Part shown: in pieces, positions 57,101 to 64,000 of the stretch
How the letters are laid out: every line of letters starts with the position of its first letter
How positions within the stretch are numbered: the stretch's first letter is position 1
Source: Chondrosia reniformis
Lineage: Eukaryota; Porifera; Demospongiae; Chondrillida; Chondrillidae
Length of the DNA: 64,000 bases
Direction: 5' to 3'
Assembly (NCBI GenBank): GCA_947172415.1
Contig: OX359200.1
Span: forward strand, 6,821,001 to 6,885,000
Notes under the pieces: model-generated
Told to the model about the DNA's origin: nothing
Database searches by the model: none
The model's input: the letters and a program-made list of their open reading frames with translations, nothing else
Made by a program: the position numbers and the translations under genes

Positions 57101-60100
57101 CAAAATGTTGCCAACTCCAGCAAAGTTTCATTATGTCTTCAACTTGAGGGATCTTTCCAGGATCTGGGAGGGAATGCTTCATGTGAAGAGTGAAGCAGCC
57201 GGTAGCTTGGATCTTTTGTTGTCTCTCTGGAAGAATGAATGCACACGTGTCATTGCGGACAGGTTCACCAATCCTGAGGACAAGAACTGGTTTGGGAAGG
57301 TCCTGTCCAAGACGCTATCTGATGAGGTTGATACTGAGGTAGCCAAGCGTCTGCCAATGGAGACTTATTTTGTGGACTTCCTTCAAGATGCACCTGAGGC
57401 TACTGGAGAGGAGGGAGAAGAAGTTGAAATGGAAGCACCAAAGATCTACGAGCCTGTTAGTAGCTGGACATGTTTCACATGTACTGTAAACCTAACCGCC
57501 GTTACTCTACCCACTAATATTGTATTGTATACATTGTAAGTAGGCAGGTACGTACGTACTGCTGGGCATAGGTAGCTAGGCAGGTAGGTAGGTAGGTAGT
57601 TAGGTAGGTAGGTAGGTAGGTAGGTAGGTAGGTAGGCAGGCAGGTAGGCAGGTATGATGTATGCTGTACATATGTATAGGTGCCTTCATGGGAGGAGCTT
57701 CAGGAGAGATTGGTCATGTTTATGCAACAGTACAATGAGACTGTCAGAGGCGTTGGAATGGATCTAGTTTTCTTTAAAGATGCAATGATTCACTTAATAA
57801 AGGTACGTATGCACATTCATATTATTATATATAGTTAGTATGTTATATGTGTATGTACGTAGTGTCCAAACGTATATATTATGTATATAAGACATGTAGG
57901 AGTTCAATATTTTAGATGTCAGGTTATTCATTGACAAATTGGGAACATTTTAGGTGCATATACATACGTACATGAAATATATTACTTTTGTCCCATCTTG
58001 TCTCTTTAGATATCTCGCATCATTCGAACGGATCGAGGTAATGCTTTGCTGGTTGGTGTGGGTGGCTCAGGGAAGCAGAGTCTGACCCGATTGGCCTCCT
58101 TCATAGCCGGGTACAAGACCTTCCAGATAACACTCACAAGATCGTACAATGCCAATAACCTCTTGGAAGATTTGAAATACCTCTATCGTGTTGCTGGGCA
58201 ACAGGGAAAAGGAATAAGTTTCATCTTCACAGATCAGGAGATCAAGGATGAAGGATTTTTGGAGTACATGAACAACGTCTTGTCTTCAGGTGAAGTGTCC
58301 AACCTCTTTGCTAGGGATGAGGTGGACGAGATTTGTCAGGAGTTGATTCCAGTAATGAAAAGGGAATTCCCCAGAAGACCCCCAACCCCGGAGAATTTGT
58401 ATGACTATTTTCTCTCCCGAGCTCGGCAAAACCTTCACGTTGTGCTGTGCTTCTCTCCAGTGGGAGAAAAGTTTAGAAATCGCAGTTTGAAGTTCCCTGG
58501 CCTGATCAGCGGATGTACAATGGACTGGTTCAGTCGCTGGCCTAAAGATGCATTGATTGCAGTAGCACAGCACTTCCTGTCTTCCTTTGACATCAAGTGT
58601 ACGCCCGAGGTGAAACAGGAAGTGGTGCAAGCAATGGGCGTGTTCCAAGACTTTGTGGCAGAAACTTGTGTCAACTACTTTGAGAGATACAGGAGGACCT
58701 CGCACGTCACTCCAATGTCCTATCTCTCCTTCATCACTGGCTACAAGTCTGTTTACACGGAGAACAGGAGCAAGATTGGAGAGCTAGCAGAAAGAATGAA
58801 CACAGGCCTTGCCAAACTGGTGGAAGCTAGCAAGTCTGTCAGCCAGCTCTCTGTGGAACTGGTGGAGAAGGAGAAGGACCTAGCAGTGGCCAATGTGAAA
58901 GCAGAAAAGGTCCTCTTAGAAGTGACAGCCAAAGCTCAGGCTGCAGAGAAGGTGAAGGCTGAAGTACAAATTGTAAAGGATAAGGCGCAGGCTATAGTGG
59001 ATGCTATTGCAGTAAGTCTGGAATTATCTATTTGGTTGAATTGATGTGTGTAGCAAATGTCAATTATTGATGTAACCACGCACAGTTCCAATATTCCATA
59101 TGACTTTCAAAGAGATACTTATTATTATTAGTGGCTAATTCGTTTTACTCACTCACGGTCAGCCATTTTACAGTATTACATAAATATACACTTGTGAAAA
59201 ATGAAAAATCTATATGTGCCTATATCTTCTATTCTCATACGTAGGTTGATAAAGCTGTTGCTGAAGAGAAGCTAGAAGTAGCCAAACCAGCACTAGCAGA
59301 AGCTGAGGCAGCTCTTCAGGTAATCTAATGGCATACCATATTATATTTTATACAGTACTTAGGCACATGAATGTATGTATTTATATAGACTATCAAGCCA
59401 GCCCACATTGCTACTGTGCGAAAGCTGGGGAAACCCCCTCATTTGATCATGCGGATAATGGACTGCGTGCTACTCCTCTTTCAAAAGAGAGTTGACTCTC
59501 TGGCACTGGATCCTGACAAGCCAGGACCGAAGCCCTCTTGGGGGGAATCCCTCAAATTAATGTCCCAGTCCTCCTTCCTGACTGGACTTCAGAACTTCCC
59601 AAAAGATAGCATTAATGAGGAGATGGTTGAACTTATGAAACCTTATTTTGAGATGGAAGATTATAATTTGGAGACAGCAAAGAAGGTTAGCATGTATATT
59701 GATATTTGATTGCTTCCTGTAAGATATTTAATTGCTTCCTGTAAGATATTTAATTGCTTCCTGTGAGATATTTGATTGCTTCCTGTAAGATATTTGATTG
59801 CTTCCTGTGAGATATTTAATTGAGATACTAGTTCAGAATATGTGTATAATCATATGGTGTAATATGTTGTCTATTTACTTGTACGAGTGGTAGTCCTTTT
59901 GGCCCAAAAACAGTACTACAGATACACTTAATGTAATGTCGTGCTACGTACATACGTACCTACGTATATTTCCCCATGTAAGGTATGTGGAGATGTAGCT
60001 GGCCTCTGTTCCTGGACCAAGTCAATGGCAGTCTTCTACGAGATCAACAAGGAGGTGCTGCCGCTAAAGGCCAACCTGACAGTCCAGGAGGCAAGACTGA

Positions 60101-63100
60101 GTGCTGCCTCAGAAGAGTTGGCCATGGCACAGTCCCAGCTGGACGCCAAAGAGGAAGAACTTAACTTGGTCAGACAAGAGTATGAGAAAGCGATGGGGGA
60201 GAAACAGGCACTCCAGGATGATGCTGAAGCATGCAAGAGGAGAATGGAGGCAGCTTCTGCCCTGATTAGTGGTCTGAGTGGTGAGAAGGAGAGATGGACT
60301 AAACAGAGCAAGGAGTTTGAGGCACAGCTTGGAAGGTTAGTGCATGTGTGTACACTTGTATTTGTAGACTAAGTTTTCACTTCAAGATCTGTATTTTCGT
60401 TTCCATGCTAGACTTGTTGGAGATGTTCTATTGGCTTCTGGTTTCCTCTCCTATTCTGGACCATTTAACCAAGAGTTTCGAAATCTGTTGCTAGACAACT
60501 GGAAAAATGAGCTTAAAATTCGAAGTATTCCATATTCAGCCAACCTCAACCTAATTGAAATGCTAACAGACCAAACTACAGTATGTGATTTATATAACAT
60601 GTCATATAAATATGTATATACATAATACACATTTAGTAGCCATCAATACTAATATTACATATACAATTATACGTATATGTATGAATGTGCTTTCTGTAGA
60701 TTGGAGAGTGGAGTTTACAAGGTCTACCCAGTGACGAGCTGTCCATTCAGAATGGCATCATTGTTACCAAGGCAACCCGCTATCCCCTCTTAATTGATCC
60801 ACAGGGCCAGGGCAAGTCTTGGATCAAGAGGAGAGAGGGAAACGAGTTGAAAGTAACCACTCTGAACCACAAGTACTTTAGACAGCACTTGGAGGACGGA
60901 CTTTCCCTGGGACATTCCCTCCTCATAGAGGATGTCGGAGAGGAACTGGATCCCTGCTTGGATAACATTTTGGATAAGAACTTTATTAAAAGTGGATCAA
61001 CACTGAAAGTACGTAGGTGCATGAATATGCGTATATATATGTGTACTTTTATTTAAAGGATGTCAGTGAATGCTGACACCAAATTTCAGTTTCATATCTA
61101 TCCATTTGGCAGAGTTGCAGCACTAAGTGTACATTTTAAGTGAAGTACAGTGTACGTACTTGTGTACGTACGTACATACGTATATAAGCTTTCCTACTAA
61201 ATCGTTTCATTAAATTTACATATATTTAGCAAATAGACCTTTTAATTACCACCTTAAGAATAGCTTGTCTTAATAGCCAGTATTATCTTGCAGGTGAAGG
61301 TTGGCGATAAGGAAGTAGATGTGATGAAAGGGTTTGTGTTGTACATCACTACCAAGCTCCCCAATCCGTCCTACACACCAGAGATCAGTGCCCGTACTAG
61401 TATCATCAACTTCACTGTGACAATAAAAGGCCTGGAGGACCAGCTGCTAGGACGGGTGATCCTCACGGAAAAACAGGAGCTGGAAGCAGAGAGAGTCAAG
61501 TTAATGGAAGATGTGACAGAAAACAAGAGAAAGATGAAGGAATTGGAGGATAATCTTCTTCACAGGCTAACCACAACCAAAGGTAAGTATGATAAGAATG
61601 TCTTTCTTTTTCTTTTTTTAAAGTTTCTATTTTCATACATACATATGTATGTATGTACATGCCTTACCAGCTTGGATGACTAGGAGGCGATCACTGGTTG
61701 CCATTTAAGAGGACTTCTGTCTCTCAACCAAGATCAGACTTTGGTCACTTGGTTGGTCAGATATAATATATCTAAGTGGTTATTTGTATCTTATGTACAT
61801 ACGTACTTATGTTTGTATCTGAATATAAGCCATTTTCTATCCGATGAAAGAAATTAAAACTTCTTTCTATTTCCTTCCAATTCAAGGCTCCCTAGTCGAT
61901 GATGAGTCACTCATCACTGTGCTCAGTACCACAAAGAAGACTTCTCAGGAGGTGAACCACAAGCTTGCTGTTGCCTCGGAGACTGAAGCTAAGATTAATG
62001 AAGCTCGTGAGGAGTTCAGACCGGTTGCCTCAAGAGGATCTGTTTTGTACTTTCTAATTGTTGAAATGTCACTTGTGAATGTCATGTACCAGACGTCTCT
62101 CCAGCAGTTCCTTGGACTGTTTGACATCTCGATGGCAAGGTATGGCTATCTTATATGACACTATCCTCTTAACCCTCATCCGTGGTAATGCGCTGGATAT
62201 TACTGTTAAATTATTGAATTAATTTGAATCGGAAAAAAATCTGTAAATGAATATTTTCTCTCCATGATTATTTCCCAGATCCACCCAGTCTCCCATCACT
62301 TCAAAGCGTATTCACAATATAATTGAGTACCTCACATTTGAGGTGTTCAGGTACACAGTGCGAGGTCTCTACGAGAGTGACAAGTTCATGTTCACTTTAC
62401 TACTCACACTGAAGATTGACATGCAGAACGGAAGGGTCAAACATCAGGAGTTCCAAACACTAATAAAAGGTAGTTACCATACACACTCAAATAAGATGGA
62501 CAAGAAGTCAACCGGGGACCGGTGGAACTAGAAATTTCTAAATGGGAGGGAGCTAAGTTATGTAGGAGAGTAATAGAAGAGGTGGATTTAGGAGTAAGGT
62601 CCCAAAATAATATAGCTAATACTACTAATGCTTCAGCACCCAGGGCAGACCTACGTATAATCTGCTACTGATTAATTAGTTGAATTTAATATGATTTCAA
62701 ATAATAAACATCACTGGATAATTACGCCAACCAACCAATTTTTTAAATTTAATATGATGCGGTAAACAAAGAATTATTGCAACAGTTGAAACTGTTTAAT
62801 TTGATGTTTTATCATATACGTACGTAGGTGGAGCATCCTTGGACTTGAAGGGTTGTCCTGTTAAACCTTGCAAATGGATCACTGACATGACTTGGCTCAA
62901 TCTTGTGGAACTGAGCAAATTACCACAGTTTTCTGAACTGTTAATTCAGGTGAGTATGTATGTTGCTATTATAGTACCTTTCCCATTCCCTATCCTCGTA
63001 CTGTAATGACTACATGACTGCCTTTTATATATGAGTGTTTAACAGATCACTTAACCAATGAGCTTATAACAACTCTATATGTCATGTTCCTGTGAAGATG

Positions 63101-64000
63101 GGCTTGCGTTTTTGTCTATAGATTCCCAGGAATGAGAAAATGTGGAAAATGTGGTACGAATCTGAAGCTCCGGAGGAGACATCAATACCTGATGGCTATA
63201 ACAATGCCCTGGACACATTTAGAAAGTTGCTTTTAGTTCGGTAAGAAAACCTGACCATTCACTGCCACTCATCAGAGTGTATTCATACACACATATTGTA
63301 TGCATGCAGTATAACTATTTATATGTATTTGGCCTGAGGAGCAGCATATTAATAACATATAGATACCAATGCCATTTATATAATACCCACTCCATGCCTT
63401 CCTGTACTTATTGTGTGAAGGTCCTGGGCTCCAGATAGAACAGCTGCTCAAGCAAAGAAATACATTGCTGAGGCCATGGGGAAAGGTTTCTCTGAAGGAG
63501 TTATTCTCGACATGGAGAAGCTGTGGGAGGAGTCTGACCAGCGTACTCCAATGATCTGCTTCTTGTCTCTTGGGTCAGACCCGACTAATGCTATTGAAAC
63601 AATGGCGAAGAGAAAAGATCTAGGTGGGTAGAACTTGACCATTGTTATGTATGAATGTATGCATATATTATGCTAATGAATAAAGGTATTTTTTGAACCA
63701 GCCAATGTACTGTATATGTAGCCTTGCATCATTATTAAAGTTGAGGAACCTTTGATTTGGCTATACGTATACATACAGTACATACATATACATACTGCAT
63801 AAATATGGCATCCACTGACACACCTTCTTTCTATGAATGCTTCATGTGCACTTGTTTTATTTATATAATTCTACATATTGTGTGTACTACAGAATGCCGC
63901 TCCATTTCCATGGGGCAGGGTCAGGAGGTCCATGCTCGCAGTGCTCTCCAGAAGCACCAGAGCCAAGGTGGATGGGTACTGCTGCAAAACTGCCACTTGT
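39157..64000 (+). CDS. DNAH5/8: Axonemal outer-arm dynein heavy chain, DNAH5/DNAH8 type (partial, runs off the right end)
   Basis: 43 exons, phases closed, 12,307 coding bases, about 4,102 codons of roughly 4,600. Exons: 39157-39300, 39465-39681, 40026-40147, 40531-40887, 41054-41230, 41362-41475, 41852-42198, 42461-42668, 42928-43209, 43443-43568, 45460-45666, 46049-46366, 46745-47705, 47824-48059, 48341-48445, 48883-49298, 49529-49769, 49984-50183, 50595-50748, 51232-51498, 51842-51946, 52134-53060, 53231-53317, 53425-53980, 54263-54600, 54991-55533, 55854-55988, 56344-56466, 56775-57455, 57680-57802, 58010-59011, 59245-59319, 59389-59685, 59983-60335, 60412-60580, 60700-61008, 61294-61582, 61887-62139, 62279-62469, 62828-62949, 63122-63240, 63421-63623, 63893-64000. 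Tail: [17 protein letters not shown] and [12 protein letters not shown] match DNAH5. Motor: P-loops AAA1 GPAGTGKT (residue about 1974), AAA2 GPAGAGKT (2256), AAA3 GEQGTAKT (2591), AAA4 GVGGSGKQ (2955). Stalk coiled coils flank the microtubule-binding domain in 59389-59685. It drives ciliary beating as an outer-arm motor. The window ends inside the AAA6 region at LLQNCHL. The exon-21 donor is GTTTGA, off consensus. Confidence 0.97.
42699..42785 (+). repeat. Dispersed repeat, copy A
   Basis: AGATAAGACTTTAGTCACTTGG followed by TTGATCAGACATAATAT resembles AGATCAGACTTTGGTCACTT and TGGTCAGATATAATAT at 61727-61770. Lies in dynein intron 8. Family unknown. Confidence 0.5.
43278..43428 (+). mobile_element. 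tRNA-derived SINE, most complete copy
   Basis: A-box-like TAGTTCAGTGGCAGAGC and B-box-like GGGTTTGATTCC at the spacing of a tRNA gene, then a shared body (CTTTCATGTCTTTACCTCTT, TGATG) and the terminal motif ACTTGTGGTTTGATTATCA. Lies in dynein intron 9. Other copies: 45790-45890, 50355-50480; fragments 29930-29996, 4234-4262 and about 53085-53110. Transcription would be by RNA polymerase III. No true tRNA: no anticodon arm is evident. Confidence 0.7.
43569..43690. repeat. GT/GA-rich simple repeat at the 5' end of dynein intron 10
   Basis: Begins at the splice donor (GTGAGTGTGTGTG) and continues as GTGTGAGTGGGTGTGAGA units for about 120 bp. Confidence 0.9.
43914..45224 (-). CDS. Intronless RING-TRAF zinc-finger-MATH protein nested in dynein intron 10
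   Basis: A single 436-residue frame on the strand opposite to the dynein gene, entirely inside its intron 10 (43569-45459). RING finger C3HC4 at residues 30-63 ([20 protein letters not shown] then C, C, CSLC). TRAF-type zinc fingers about 80-230 with the typical repeated Cys/His spacing ([73 protein letters not shown]). A coiled segment about 235-250 and a MATH/TRAF-C-like domain about 285-430 ([35 protein letters not shown]). TRAFs are E3 ligases and adaptors downstream of TNF/Toll-type receptors. Lack of introns and nested antisense position suggest birth by retroposition, common in TRAF-like families of early animals. Frame looks intact. Confidence 0.9.
   Translation of the reverse strand: MAETLQIQTFQGVDYTLVLKQGESVEDLKCPICQELVNDPVLTSCGHLFCIECIKGEDFCSLCRERFSLFPDQRTKRQIRNLTVQCTHNNTGCTWQGNLGDFQKHLETSCSYEGRYCPLQCGAIVRKTELDRHMNDEYEEREVMCSHCGMARINFKRMNTDHFTACSRLPISCPAGCQECVPRGAMREHLNSCPEELVACRYAIFGCHADLKRKDLSAHMESAKDSHLEKAMEMLLHQSMELHLLRQFVVSSVADRQPLEYPPSNCPWLVNQPTSYPIPPWVIQMRGYQENKAKETIFYSTPIYSHYGGYKMCLKVCVNGYGRCANTHTSMGIAIMRGDHDDQLMWPFKGKISVTLLNQLQPFNHHTRFPWLPAMAISENVSARVVDGERAETAWGFMDFIENEKLFFQSESDCCYLMNDSLFFRIDHIEPTALNQ
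45790..45890 (+). mobile_element. tRNA-derived SINE, 5'-truncated copy
   Basis: Starts at the B box (GTCCTGGGTTCAATTCCCAG), continues through the TTTTTCCCTCTCATAACG body and ends TACTTGTGGTTTGATTATCA. Dynein intron 11. Confidence 0.6.
46715..46728. promoter_or_regulatory. RFX X-box palindrome in dynein intron 12
   Basis: GTTGCCATGGTAAC matches the X-box consensus (GTNRCC, spacer, RGYAAC), 17 bp before exon 13 of an axonemal dynein. X-boxes bound by RFX factors drive ciliary genes, usually in promoters. An intronic site may be coincidental. Confidence 0.3.
48086..48218. repeat. Foldback element 3 (about 38-45-bp arms) with hammerhead-like core
   Basis: Left arm 48086-48130 and right arm 48181-48218 are inverted copies differing by one substitution and a 6-7-bp indel. 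The centre is CTGATGAAGACCTACGGGTC followed by AAAAC: CTGATGA, GACC/GGTC hairpin with TACG loop, then AAAAC in place of GAAAC. Dynein intron 14. Confidence 0.75.
50355..50480 (+). mobile_element. tRNA-derived SINE copy
   Basis: GTAGCAGAGCACTGG (A-box remnant), CTGTCCTGTGTTCAATTTCC (B box), CTTTCATGTTTTACCTCTTT and terminal ACTTGTGGTTTGATTATCA. Dynein intron 18. Confidence 0.6.
50917..51215. repeat. 39-bp minisatellite in dynein intron 19
   Basis: About seven to eight units of TATGGCCTGTCTGTATATAC plus AGTATTACAGTATATTAGG, each with the palindrome CTGTATATACAG; two unit junctions have an extra TAGG. The array ends about 16 bp before the splice acceptor of exon 20 (51231). Confidence 0.92.
51560..51685 (-). 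mobile_element. Naiad-tail copy, 5'-truncated
   Basis: Minus-strand CATGGCCCAGTGGAGCAAAAG through CCAGGTTTAGTCCCCTATAGG to AGCATGTAGGAAAATGTGG. Dynein intron 20. Covers the same part of the unit as 16528-16652. Confidence 0.62.
55537..55667. repeat. Minisatellite, 22-29-bp unit, dynein intron 26
   Basis: Five units of GTGTGACAGGAAGTGTGAAT plus variable AGTTT spacers, starting directly after the exon-26 donor. Confidence 0.9.
56090..56185 (-). repeat. Foldback-family element 4 with hammerhead-like core
   Basis: On the minus strand: GCTGATGAAGACCTTCGGGT then TGAAATGTTC: CTGATGA, GACC/GGTT hairpin with a UUCG tetraloop, GAAA. Flanked by TTATTGAGACTCAG and TTGTTGCGTTCATAATAAT, similar to the arms of element 2. 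Arms are not clearly paired in this copy. Dynein intron 27. Confidence 0.55.
57541..57656. repeat. (GTAG)n / (GGCA) simple repeat in dynein intron 29
   Basis: GGTAGGTAGGTA runs with GGCA interruptions, just before exon 30. Confidence 0.92.
59699..59823. repeat. 22-bp minisatellite in dynein intron 33
   Basis: Six units of GATTGCTTCCTGTAAGATAT with T-run variants and alternating TAA/TGA; begins 13 bp after the exon-33 donor. Confidence 0.92.
61690..61790 (+). repeat. Dispersed repeat, copy B
   Basis: Matches 42699-42785 over CAGACTTTGGTCACTTGGTT and GGTCAGATATAATAT. Dynein intron 37. Confidence 0.5.

Noticed and set aside
57680-64000. Cytoplasmic dynein heavy chain
   Set aside because: Tail and motor segments match DNAH5/DNAH8 much more closely, including the start of the tail and the linker region.

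Overview
The window is nuclear DNA of an early-branching animal. It is AT-rich and gene-dense, with spliced genes, short introns (often 60-400 bp) and head-to-head promoters of 40-220 bp. The gene set (axonemal outer-arm dynein heavy chain, RB-family pocket protein, SS18, vestigial-like protein, HSPA12-type HSP70, TRAF-like protein) is metazoan. Compactness and intron style fit a sponge, probably a demosponge, but this is an inference from style and not a species identification.

Layout, left to right. 1-2.9 kb: a minus-strand first exon coding a signal peptide, and a weak candidate small gene. 3.8-6.1 kb: SS18 (minus) divergent from a 50-residue membrane microprotein, which is followed by the cytochrome-oxidase assembly factor COA4. 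6.1-9.5 kb: a Penelope-like retroelement of the Naiad type (N-terminal GIY-YIG, CxC linker, RT) inserted directly behind COA4; its 3' region holds an E2F-type palindrome, a TATA box and a hammerhead-like core. 9.8-13.9 kb: NUTF2 (minus) divergent from LSM14 (plus, with two coding tandem repeats). 14.1-26.8 kb: a 28-exon p107/p130-type pocket protein with an E2F/E-box/CRE cluster upstream. 26.06-30.2 kb: tandem duplications of that gene's last two exons. 30.4-37.1 kb: an HSPA12-like gene (minus) divergent from an 8-exon gene with a tentative MIEAP-like C-terminus. 37.7-38.8 kb: a vestigial-like gene with a Tondu motif. 39.2 kb to the right edge: a DNAH5/DNAH8-type dynein heavy chain, 43 exons and about 4,100 codons visible, still open at the window end, with an intronless RING-TRAF-MATH gene nested antisense in intron 10.

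Exon-intron structures were built by hand from GT/AG sites. In every long gene the reading phase closes across all exons and the product aligns with the remembered family sequence, so these models are strong although no search was run.

Introns carry at least four short repeat families: dispersed copies of the Naiad tail, foldback elements of about 110-140 bp with hammerhead-like cores, a tRNA-derived SINE, and minisatellites. The observations most worth following are the Naiad tail (promoter plus hammerhead-like core plus short dispersed copies that start just after its TATA box), the duplicated terminal exons of the pocket protein, and the possible two-cistron transcript for the microprotein and COA4.
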